Positions 1 through 6,064 of a stretch of DNA of 7,135 bases are shown piece by piece. This DNA comes from Chryseobacterium gleum (GTDB lineage Bacteria; Bacteroidota; Bacteroidia; UBA10329). A program made the position numbers and the translations under genes. Under the pieces are notes generated by a model. It was not told where the DNA came from. It made no database searches and was given only the letters and a program-made list of their open reading frames with translations. Location of the stretch: assembly GCA_945874195.1 (NCBI GenBank), contig CAMCFW010000104.1:1-7135 (forward strand). Direction: 5' to 3'. Every line of letters begins with the position of its first letter. The stretch's first letter is position 1.

Positions 1-680
1 ATTTCCTGCGAGTGACATTTCACATATTCCTTCGAATCATTTGGATGGGCGAATGCATATTCAACGCTTTGACGCAGAAGCTTATCGAACAATTGACGGT
101 CTGACGGCTTCAATCTGCGATGTATGGCAATACCGCCAAGAGGTATGGGAGAACCCGTGGACCGTTCCCAATGTTCCCCCAGATCGGCAATCTTGGTCAA
201 TCCCTTTTGATAATACGTGAAACGATTTTCGTGGATGATGACGCCCGCGTCAACCCTTACATCAAGCACGGCCTGTTCAATTTCAGAAAAAAGGAACTCC
301 TTTTTATTCTGCGCATTCGGAAAAGCAAAAGACATGAGGAAGTTGGCAGTGGTGTTCAGTCCCGGAATGGCAATGGTGGCATGGTGCAGCTCATCGTCCG
401 TCATCATCTTCTTGGATATCAGCAACGGGCCACAATTATTTCCAAGAGCGCTTCCTGAATTCAGCAATTGATACATGTAATGAACGTGGGCAAACGCATT
501 ATAACTGATCTTGGTAACATCCAGTTTGCCCAACATGGCCATTCGGTTCAGTTGTTCCACATCCGCTAAAACCACTTCAAGTTCAAAATGGTCGTTGTCT
601 ATCTTGCCATTCACCAGTGCATCGAATATGAATGTATCATTCGGGCAAGGTGAAAATCCAACAGTGATCTTACGCTTCAT
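1..680 (-). CDS. mqnD: 1,4-dihydroxy-6-naphthoate synthase MqnD (C-terminus cut off by window edge)
   Basis: Translating the minus strand from the ATG at 680-678 gives an open frame of 226 codons that runs off the left edge, so the last few dozen residues are missing (the family is usually about 270-290 aa). The protein opens with the family signature VGFSPCPNDTFIFDAL (residues 7-22) and continues with KISYNAFAH (57-65), IIHENRFTY (148-156) and the SPIPLGGIAI stretch (177-186). His150 lies in the segment that holds the catalytic histidine in characterised MqnD. By family knowledge this cytosolic enzyme converts cyclic de-hypoxanthine futalosine to 1,4-dihydroxy-6-naphthoate, the last ring-forming step of the futalosine menaquinone pathway. 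Its start lies inside the end of mqnB (11-bp overlap), which implies co-transcription and probably translational coupling. All recognisable motifs are intact in the visible part. Confidence 0.95.
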   Translation of the reverse strand, partial: MKRKITVGFSPCPNDTFIFDALVNGKIDNDHFELEVVLADVEQLNRMAMLGKLDVTKISYNAFAHVHYMYQLLNSGSALGNNCGPLLISKKMMTDDELHHATIAIPGLNTTANFLMSFAFPNAQNKKEFLFSEIEQAVLDVRVDAGVIIHENRFTYYQKGLTKIADLGEHWERSTGSPIPLGGIAIHRRLKPSDRQLFDKLLRQSVEYAFAHPNDSKEYVKCHSQE

Positions 681-1290
681 CGGTGATGTTCTCGAGTATT
701 TCTGGCAACACGCCATGCAGATTCCTCAGCGCCAACTCAATATTCCATGCAGCTCGGTTTCTGGGTTCCACCATGTTCGATACGGCCCTTAACTGAACCC
801 ACGGAACATTGAATTGTTTACACACAAAGGCCACAGCCGCCCCTTCCATGCTTTCCACATCTGGTGAAAATTGGGATCTGACCTCGTTGATCGTATCTAC
901 CGAGCCATGAACACGATTGACCGTAATGCCATTAGCGGTTGGCAACAACCCTACTCGAAGATCGGTTTCGAAATGTAGTTTTTCCGTAGGCAAAAGTCCG
1001 ACCTCATCGGCCGGTATGAAGCGTTCGTGATCCTCCACTCCCAATTCCGTAAATCGGTCTGAAACCACCTGCACAACCGAACCGATGTTGAACTGAGAAT
1101 TGAATGAACCAGCAATACCAATATTCACGACCAGGTCATATTTTGAATTGGAAAGCACCTTGGTGAGTTGAAAGCAGGCACTGACCATACCAACCCCGAT
1201 TATCAATCCATCAACACATGATAACTTAGCTTTAGGCATTTCTGCGTCAGTAGCGGCAACCAACAGAATTCGAGCTATGTTCTCAGGCAT
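670..1290 (-). CDS. mqnB: futalosine hydrolase MqnB
   Basis: This 206-aa protein belongs to the nucleoside phosphorylase/MTA-SAH nucleosidase fold. Visible motifs are the N-terminal strand RILLVAATDAEM (7-18), the glycine-rich VNIGIAGSF (55-63), the ribose-binding VESMEGAAVA (145-154, with Glu149) and RAVSNMVEPRNRAAWN (168-183). The SN in the last motif, where MTA/SAH nucleosidases have an Asp, together with the following RNRxxWN, is what I recall for futalosine hydrolases rather than MTAN. The immediate neighbour mqnD confirms the assignment. The enzyme removes hypoxanthine from futalosine to give de-hypoxanthine futalosine. The ATG at 1290 is preferred because the core fold begins only six residues later and the next Met (residue 18) would remove the first strand. 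A promoter-like TAACTTTG lies 4 nt upstream of this ATG, so the mRNA may be almost leaderless. Confidence 0.93.
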   Translation of the reverse strand: MPENIARILLVAATDAEMPKAKLSCVDGLIIGVGMVSACFQLTKVLSNSKYDLVVNIGIAGSFNSQFNIGSVVQVVSDRFTELGVEDHERFIPADEVGLLPTEKLHFETDLRVGLLPTANGITVNRVHGSVDTINEVRSQFSPDVESMEGAAVAFVCKQFNVPWVQLRAVSNMVEPRNRAAWNIELALRNLHGVLPEILENITDEA

Positions 1291-1294
1291 CCGT

Positions 1295-1302
1295 CAAAGT
1301 TA
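1295..1302 (-). promoter_or_regulatory. putative Bacteroidota -7 promoter box for mqnBD
   Basis: Read on the minus strand this is TAACTTTG, an exact match to the TAnnTTTG -7 box of Bacteroidota primary-sigma promoters. An ATG triplet (1324-1322), one mismatch from the TTG -33 core, lies 19 nt upstream. The predicted transcription start is about 1291, immediately before the mqnB ATG at 1290, so the transcript would have essentially no leader. The box is seen directly; its promoter function is inference, and the weak -33 element is a caveat. Confidence 0.5.
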
Positions 1303-1333
1303 TCAATAGACCTTCATCTGCCATAGATCGTTC

Positions 1334-1341
1334 TATCTTTG
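1334..1341 (+). promoter_or_regulatory. putative Bacteroidota -7 promoter box for the pterin synthase gene
   Basis: TATCTTTG matches TAnnTTTG exactly and lies 18 nt before the ATG at 1360. A TTC (1313-1315), one mismatch from the TTG -33 core, is 18 nt upstream of the box. The expected start near 1345 gives a leader of about 15 nt. Because the box overlaps the TTG at 1339, that TTG cannot be the translation start if this promoter is real. The promoter would serve the pterin gene and possibly fabD and the haloperoxidase-like gene downstream. Confidence 0.55.
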
Positions 1342-1359
1342 CGCTCCGTTTCAGGCCTT

Positions 1360-1773
1360 ATGATCTACATTACACGAAGGGAACGCTTCAATGCAGCCCA
1401 TAAACTTTTCAACCCGAACTGGAGTGTTGAAAAGAACGATGAGGTCTTCGGTAAATGCGCAAATGCCAATTGGCATGGGCATAATTTCGATCTGGTAGTA
1501 ACGGTGAAAGGCGAAGTAAATCCGGAAACAGGTTTTGTAATGAACCTGAAGGATCTGAGCAAGATCATTCAGCAGGAGATCATTGAGAAAGTGGACCACA
1601 AGAATTTGAATCTCGATGTGGATTTCATGCTCGGGAAATTCCCATCAACCGAAATTTTGGCCATGGAATTCTGGAATATCCTAGCTCCACTTATTGCCAA
1701 AGAAGGTGCTATTCTCCACTACATCAAACTCATTGAAACAGAGAACAACTACGTAGAATATTACGGAGTTTGA
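1360..1773 (+). CDS. 6-pyruvoyl-tetrahydropterin synthase / QueD-family protein (PTPS-type active site)
   Basis: From the ATG at 1360 the product has 137 aa, the normal size of a one-domain T-fold PTPS/QueD enzyme. The zinc ligands are visible: His14 in FNAAHKLF, and His39 and His41 in HGHNF. The probable catalytic Cys33 sits five residues before HGH, followed by VDHKNLN (78-84, Asp79-His80), the STE motif (96-98) and the pterin-anchoring Glu126 in LIETENN. The C-x5-HGH spacing and the GKC...HGHN, TGFVMNLKDL and DHKNLN segments resemble animal 6-pyruvoyl-tetrahydropterin synthase more than E. coli QueD (C-x3-HGH). It should act on 7,8-dihydroneopterin triphosphate, giving either 6-pyruvoyl-tetrahydropterin (biopterin-type) or 6-carboxy-tetrahydropterin (queuosine route); sequence alone does not decide. 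A TTG seven codons upstream (1339) is in frame but lies within the promoter-like box, so ATG 1360 is chosen. fabD follows after 11 bp. Confidence 0.9.
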   Translation: MIYITRRERFNAAHKLFNPNWSVEKNDEVFGKCANANWHGHNFDLVVTVKGEVNPETGFVMNLKDLSKIIQQEIIEKVDHKNLNLDVDFMLGKFPSTEILAMEFWNILAPLIAKEGAILHYIKLIETENNYVEYYGV

Positions 1774-1782
1774 ATTCAAACT
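1767..1782. repeat. 16-nt perfect palindrome between the pterin gene and fabD
   Basis: AGTTTGAATTCAAACT is its own reverse complement over all 16 positions. It includes the stop codon of the pterin synthase gene (1771-1773) and ends 2 nt before the fabD ATG (1785). As DNA it has the form of an operator for a dimeric regulator. As RNA it could form a 6-bp stem with an AATT loop just before the fabD start. No U-tract follows, so it is not a typical intrinsic terminator. Function is unknown. Confidence 0.6.
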
Positions 1783-1784
1783 AA

Positions 1785-2660
1785 ATGAAAGCAGACGTAT
1801 TTCCAGGTCAAGGGTCGCAGTTTGTCGGAATGGGCAAAGAGCTATATGAAAACTCTTCTGAGGCCAAGAATCTGTTCAATAAGGCAGATAAGATCCTCGG
1901 TTTCGAGATAACGGAGATCATGTTCAATGGTACCGAAGAAGAACTGAAGCAGACCAACGTGACCCAACCGGCCGTCTTCCTTCACTCGGTTATCACGGCC
2001 CTGACCATGCCAGATTTCGCACCAGACATGGTGGCAGGCCACTCGCTGGGCGAGTTTTCGGCTCTGGTAGCCAATAAGGCCATCACCTTCGAGGACGGAC
2101 TGAAACTGGTGTCGAAACGAGCGCAGGCCATGCAGCGTGCCTGCGAACTCACACCATCAACCATGGCAGCCATTTTAGGAATGGAAGATGAAGCCGTGGC
2201 CAACATCTGCGCATCGATCAACGAGGTGGTTGTTCCGGCCAACTACAATTGTCCTGGTCAGATAGTAATCTCTGGGTCGATAAAAGGTGTGGATCTAGCG
2301 TGTGAACAACTGACTGAATACGGTGCATTACGTGCCATTAAATTGAATGTTGGAGGAGCCTTTCATAGTCCGTTAATGGAACCGGCCAAACTGGAACTTG
2401 AGGACGCCATCTTGCATACCACCGTGAACAAACCCATTTGCCCGATCTATCAGAACGTGACCGGTCAGGTGGTCTCCAATCCTGATATCATCAAATCAAA
2501 TCTTATTGCCCAACTCACAGCCCCAGTCAAATGGACACAGACCATCAACCAGATGTTGCACGATGGGGCCACATCATTCACCGAAGTAGGTCCGGGCAGA
2601 GTGCTGTGTGGGCTCATCAAGAAGGTGAATCGCCAAGTTGTCACCTCCTCCGTAGGATAA
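1785..2660 (+). CDS. fabD: malonyl-CoA:acyl-carrier-protein transacylase FabD
   Basis: This 291-aa protein has the full set of FabD landmarks: the N-terminal VFPGQGSQFVGMG (5-17, oxyanion-hole Gln9), TQPAVFLHS (60-68), the nucleophile elbow GHSLGE (85-90, Ser87), Arg112 in KRAQAMQ for the malonyl carboxylate, the catalytic His194 in GGAFHSPLM, and LTAPVKW (244-250) near the C-terminus, followed by EVGPGRVL (267-274). Length matches the usual 290-310 aa. The enzyme transfers malonyl groups from CoA to holo-ACP in the cytosol, feeding type II fatty acid synthesis. The protein is a stand-alone transacylase with no fused KS or ACP domain. The other fab genes are not in the window, so this is an isolated fabD. 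It starts 11 bp after the pterin gene, with a perfect palindrome in the gap and no Shine-Dalgarno sequence, which suggests co-transcription. Confidence 0.97.
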   Translation: MKADVFPGQGSQFVGMGKELYENSSEAKNLFNKADKILGFEITEIMFNGTEEELKQTNVTQPAVFLHSVITALTMPDFAPDMVAGHSLGEFSALVANKAITFEDGLKLVSKRAQAMQRACELTPSTMAAILGMEDEAVANICASINEVVVPANYNCPGQIVISGSIKGVDLACEQLTEYGALRAIKLNVGGAFHSPLMEPAKLELEDAILHTTVNKPICPIYQNVTGQVVSNPDIIKSNLIAQLTAPVKWTQTINQMLHDGATSFTEVGPGRVLCGLIKKVNRQVVTSSVG

Positions 2661-2692
2661 ATCGCTAATTTCATCTTTCAAATTTCATTTTG

Positions 2693-4018
2693 ATGACACT
2701 CAAAAAGTCCATTCCACTTTTACTGTTCACTTGCCTAATGCTTCTTGTTCAAACTGGTTGTGAAGAAGATAGGCCGCAACGGGTGGAGGGGATTGAAGAG
2801 ACCACCTCTCCTGACCAGCTTGGCGAATGGATGGAACAGCTCACGGCCATAATCCGATCAACGAATATGAGTGGTCCTCAGGCCTCCCGCATTCTGGCCT
2901 ATGCAAGCATTGCATATTATCAGGGCTACGCATTGAGTTCAGATGATATGCGCTCGCTGGTTGGCCAATTGCAAGGATTGGATGCACTGCCTGAACCTGA
3001 CCCCGAACTCAGCTACAATTACGGTGTGATTGCTGAGGCGGCCATGCACCGAACGCTGGCCCATCATTTCGAAGATGCTCCGATCAATATCAAACTTGTT
3101 CTTTCGTCCACTTACTCTTCGCACGAACGAGATTATGCGGCCATCGGTGTTTCTGAAGCAGTTATCGACCGCTCTAGGGAATTCGGTTGGTTGATAGGGG
3201 ATGCCATCAATGAATGGAGCGCTTCGGATGGATATGACCAAGTGCTGCAATGTACCAAGACTCTTCCCCTCGGACCTCAGCATTGGAAGCCCACCCTCAC
3301 TGCATTCAGTGGACCGGAATTGGCTTGTTGGGGAGATATCCGCCCATTCACCTTCACCAACGATCAGCTCATTACGCTCTGCCATCCGGGACTACCGGAA
3401 GATTTCTCGACCGAGCCGCAAACCCAGTATGAGAACGATCTGTTGGAATTGATCGAATACAGGGCGAATTTGAACTCAGAGCAAGAGGCCATTGCCAAGT
3501 TCTGGAATGACGGCAGCGGTAGTTTCACTGTGCCAGGCCATTATGTTTCCATACTTGCCCAACTTATTGACCAGAACCTTTTGGACGGAAAGGAGACCGT
3601 TACGGCTTGGGCTCAACTTTGCATTGCCATGGCCGATACCTATGTTTCTACCTATAAACTGAAGTACACCTATTTCACCGTGCGACCTATAACCGTGATC
3701 AGAGCAAACAATGATCCAAGTTGGGAATCGTTTCTTTTGAATCCGGCCACGCCCGAATTTCCATCTTTGAGAGCGACAATGGCCTATTCGGCAACACAAG
3801 TGCTTATCAACCTATATGGTGATATTGAGTTCAGAGATAATTCGCAGGCGATCTTCAACCTTGACGAACGACACTACCTGTCATTTACCGCAATGGCCGA
3901 AGAAGCGGCCTACAGTCGATTATACGCGGGAACGAATCTGCGCTCCACGCTCGACCGTTCAGAATATCATGGCAGGTGCATAGCCCAACGTGCAAACGAG
4001 CTTTTCTTCAACGAGTGA
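2693..4018 (+). CDS. exported vanadium haloperoxidase/PAP2-superfamily protein lacking the catalytic histidines
   Basis: The 441-aa product (ATG at 2693; an in-frame TTG directly before it is disregarded) starts with KK and a hydrophobic stretch ending in TGC (Cys23), followed by EED. It is probably a signal peptide II lipoprotein, although Gln at lipobox -3 is unusual. The body resembles Bacteroidota vanadium haloperoxidase-like proteins: HWKPT and CWGDIRPF (197-219), FWNDG...PGHY (270-283), and the family motif K-x6-R-P (Lys324, Arg331-Pro332). The second motif, normally PSGH, reads PSLR (357-360). The third, normally SR-x5-H-x3-D, reads SR-x5-N-x3-T (Ser408, Arg409, Asn415, Thr419). The basic oxyanion ligands and the serine therefore remain, while the acid/base His and the vanadate-coordinating His are gone. 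The reading frame is intact, so this is substitution rather than decay. I infer a pseudoenzyme or oxyanion-binding envelope protein; substrate unknown. It overlaps the convergent epimerase gene tail-to-tail by 11 bp. Confidence 0.85.
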   Translation: MTLKKSIPLLLFTCLMLLVQTGCEEDRPQRVEGIEETTSPDQLGEWMEQLTAIIRSTNMSGPQASRILAYASIAYYQGYALSSDDMRSLVGQLQGLDALPEPDPELSYNYGVIAEAAMHRTLAHHFEDAPINIKLVLSSTYSSHERDYAAIGVSEAVIDRSREFGWLIGDAINEWSASDGYDQVLQCTKTLPLGPQHWKPTLTAFSGPELACWGDIRPFTFTNDQLITLCHPGLPEDFSTEPQTQYENDLLELIEYRANLNSEQEAIAKFWNDGSGSFTVPGHYVSILAQLIDQNLLDGKETVTAWAQLCIAMADTYVSTYKLKYTYFTVRPITVIRANNDPSWESFLLNPATPEFPSLRATMAYSATQVLINLYGDIEFRDNSQAIFNLDERHYLSFTAMAEEAAYSRLYAGTNLRSTLDRSEYHGRCIAQRANELFFNE

Positions 4019-5012
4019 TCTCGCTCCCGAAATTCTTCGCAAACCAAGCCAGCGTCAATTCCAAACCCTCACGAATGCTGACCTTAGGATCATATCCCAA
4101 GTAAGCTTGGGCTTTAGAAATGTCAGCGAGTGAATCCTGAACATCACCCTTTCTTGCTTCGCGATAGGTAGGATTGACATCTGATTCAACCAGATCCTTT
4201 AACGTAAAGTACAGCTCGTTGATAGTGGTTCGTTCACCAAAGGCGATGTTGTAAACGCGCCCAGTTGCGCCCGGAATCTGCGAGAACATGGCGCGGATGT
4301 TCGCCTGCACAGCGTTCTCAACGAAGGTAAAATCACGTGACTGCTCGCCATCACCATTGATATAGGGAGATTCTCCCTTCAGCAACGCGTCCATGAACAA
4401 CGGAATGACCGCAGCATACGGCCCATCTGGCTTCTGATTAGGTCCGAAAATGTTGAAATAACGAAGGCCGACCACTTCAATTCCGTAGTTAAGGGCATAC
4501 ACACCGGCATACACCTCATTCACGAATTTGGAAGCTGCATAAGGCGAAAGTGGCGCACCGATGTGCTCCTCCACCTTCGGAAGTTTCAAACTATCTCCAT
4601 AAACAGAAGAGGAACTGGAATAAACGAACCGCTTGACCTTGGCATCCTTGGCGGCAGTGAGCATATTGAGAAAGCCAGTAACATTTGCTTCGTTGGTCAT
4701 CAACGGTGTGGCCAATGACCGTGGGACCGAACCCAATGCCGCCTGATGCGTGATGTAATCCACTCCTTCGCATGCCTTTCTGCACGTTTCCGAATCAGAA
4801 ATATCGCCATTGATGAATTCGAAGTTGGGTTTACCGATAAATGGTTGGATGTTCTCGATCCGTCCTTCGCACAGATTGTCGAGCACCTTCACCTTTCCGG
4901 CCCCATACTTCATCAGGTATTCGGCAATGTTGGATCCGACAAACCCAGCTCCTCCCGTGATGAGGAAAGTTGACCGGCTGATGTCCATACTATGGAAAGG
5001 CGTTGAATACAT
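4008..5012 (-). CDS. wbpP: UDP-N-acetylglucosamine 4-epimerase, WbpP-like (extended SDR)
   Basis: The 334-aa protein has a Rossmann NAD motif GGAGFVG (20-26), the WbpP-type HQAALGSVPRSL (89-100) and TGFLNMLTAAKDA (112-124), SSSSSVYGD (132-140), the catalytic YAASK (Tyr158, Lys162), LRYFNIFGPNQ (183-193), AAVIPLFMDALLKGE and YINGDGEQSRDF (217-228). Near the C-terminus GDVQDSLAD (289-297) places Ser294 where WbpP has its small gatekeeper Ser and E. coli GalE has Tyr299, which favours N-acetylated UDP-hexoses. It probably interconverts UDP-GlcNAc and UDP-GalNAc for surface polysaccharide. The ATG at 5012 is chosen because it forms a TAATG stop-start overlap with rfbB; its short N-terminal extension also resembles WbpP. 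An ATG at 4988 is a possible alternative. The frame is open back to 5078, but that would overlap rfbB heavily. A related UDP-uronate 4-epimerase is a less likely reading. Confidence 0.88.
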   Translation of the reverse strand: MYSTPFHSMDISRSTFLITGGAGFVGSNIAEYLMKYGAGKVKVLDNLCEGRIENIQPFIGKPNFEFINGDISDSETCRKACEGVDYITHQAALGSVPRSLATPLMTNEANVTGFLNMLTAAKDAKVKRFVYSSSSSVYGDSLKLPKVEEHIGAPLSPYAASKFVNEVYAGVYALNYGIEVVGLRYFNIFGPNQKPDGPYAAVIPLFMDALLKGESPYINGDGEQSRDFTFVENAVQANIRAMFSQIPGATGRVYNIAFGERTTINELYFTLKDLVESDVNPTYREARKGDVQDSLADISKAQAYLGYDPKVSIREGLELTLAWFAKNFGSEITR

Positions 5013-6064
5013 TAGCGTTCCTGGTATTGTTGTTTGTAATAGTTCTGATAGCTGCCCGAAGTAACATTCTTCAGCCATGCTTCATTGTTCAAATACCAGT
5101 CAACGGTTTTCGGAAGACCTTCCTCGAACGTTAGACTCGGTTCCCAGCCCAACTCGGTCTTGAGTTTTGTTGAATCAATGGCATAGCGCAGGTCGTGGCC
5201 CGCACGGTCTTTCACGAATGTGATGAGCTTCTCGGAAGTTCCTTTCTCGCGGCCCAGTTTTTCGTCCATGATCGAACAGAGCAATCGGATAAGGTTAATA
5301 TTTGTCCATTCGTTATTCCCACCGATGTTGTAGGTCTCGCCTAGTCCTCCTTTGTGAAAAATGACATCGATGGCCGAAGCGTGGTCTTCAACATAAAGCC
5401 AGTCGCGCACGTTCTCGCCCTTTCCGTAAACAGGAATTTCCTGATTGTTCTGAATGCGATGGATGGCCAATGGGATGAGTTTCTCCGGAAAATGATTTGG
5501 GCCGTAGTTGTTTGAGCAATTTGAAATGACCACCGGCAATCCGTAGGTGTGATAGTAGGCTCTCACCAAGTGATCAGAACTGGCTTTTGAAGCCGAATAT
5601 GGGCTTCGCGGATCGTAGGCGGTTGTCTCATAGAAGAAACCTTCTTCGCCTAACGAACCATACACCTCATCAGTTGAAATGTGGTAGAATCGTTTGCCTT
5701 CCCAGTTTCCGTTCCAAAGCTGCTTTGCCGCGTTGAGCAGATTCACTGTTCCGAGAATGTTCGTTCTAACGAAAGCCATCGGACCGGAAATGGAACGGTC
5801 TACATGCGATTCTGCTGCCAAATGCACCACGCCTTCTGGCTTGTATTTGGCGAACACCTCCTTCAATTTTGCCTCATCCGTAATGTCGGCATGCTCGAAA
5901 ACATAGTTCGGGGCGTGCTCAATATCCTTCAGATTTTCGAGGTTTCCTGCGTATGTCAACGCATCGAGATTCACAATTCTGTGATCGGGATAGTTGTTCA
6001 CAAATCTGCGGACCACGTGTGACCCTATGAATCCTGCACCGCCCGTAATGATGATGGTTCTCAT
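5012..6064 (-). CDS. rfbB: dTDP-glucose 4,6-dehydratase RfbB/RmlB
   Basis: A 350-aa extended SDR of standard length. Diagnostic motifs are GGAGFIGSH (8-16), the nucleotide-sugar region LDALTYAGNLENL (33-45), HLAAESHVDRSI (81-92), the dehydratase-specific STDEVYG (130-136, with Thr131, Asp132, Glu133), PYSASK (Tyr156, Lys160), CSNNYGPNHFPEKLIPL (183-199), YGKGENVRDWLYVEDH and the C-terminal DRAGHDLRYAID. The Asp-Glu pair separates it from simple epimerases and supports the reaction dTDP-glucose to dTDP-4-keto-6-deoxyglucose, the branch point to rhamnose and other 6-deoxyhexoses. The start ATG overlaps the galE stop by 4 nt (ATGA) and the stop overlaps the next gene by 1 nt (TAATG), so it is the middle gene of a tightly coupled operon. 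rmlA, rmlC and rmlD are not in the window. Confidence 0.97.
   Translation of the reverse strand: MRTIIITGGAGFIGSHVVRRFVNNYPDHRIVNLDALTYAGNLENLKDIEHAPNYVFEHADITDEAKLKEVFAKYKPEGVVHLAAESHVDRSISGPMAFVRTNILGTVNLLNAAKQLWNGNWEGKRFYHISTDEVYGSLGEEGFFYETTAYDPRSPYSASKASSDHLVRAYYHTYGLPVVISNCSNNYGPNHFPEKLIPLAIHRIQNNQEIPVYGKGENVRDWLYVEDHASAIDVIFHKGGLGETYNIGGNNEWTNINLIRLLCSIMDEKLGREKGTSEKLITFVKDRAGHDLRYAIDSTKLKTELGWEPSLTFEEGLPKTVDWYLNNEAWLKNVTSGSYQNYYKQQYQER

Noticed and set aside
120..792. Plus-strand open frames in the first 800 bases
   Set aside because: They are antisense to mqnD and mqnB, whose minus-strand translations carry strong family motifs.
1339..1359. TTG start seven codons upstream of the pterin synthase ATG
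   Set aside because: It lies inside the TATCTTTG promoter-like box and adds residues not found before the conserved N-terminal strand, so ATG 1360 is a better start.
2690..2692. TTG start directly before the ATG of the haloperoxidase-like gene
   Set aside because: The adjacent ATG at 2693 is the stronger initiator and the signal peptide is unchanged.
2685..2692. TCATTTTG upstream of the haloperoxidase-like gene, considered as a TAnnTTTG promoter box
   Set aside because: It has a mismatch in the TA core and abuts the ATG, leaving no room for a transcription start before the coding sequence.
2939..3385. 148-codon open frame on the minus strand inside the haloperoxidase-like gene
   Set aside because: No recognisable motif, entirely antisense to a gene with clear family motifs, and typical of a shadow frame. 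Other antisense frames at 1842-2242, 3476-3799, 5681-6022 and 6280-6576 were dismissed for the same reason.
3761..3937. Frameshift or sequencing error as the cause of the missing histidine motifs
   Set aside because: Conserved residues continue in the same frame on both sides of each altered motif, so a local frameshift does not explain the changes.
4012..4023. Short inverted repeat CGAG-TGAT-CTCG at the convergent gene ends, considered as a terminator
   Set aside because: Only four base pairs and no T-tract on either side; too weak to call.
5013..5078. Upstream start (5078) for the WbpP-like epimerase
   Set aside because: It would overlap rfbB by 67 bp and add residues with no counterpart in the family, whereas ATG 5012 forms a TAATG junction.
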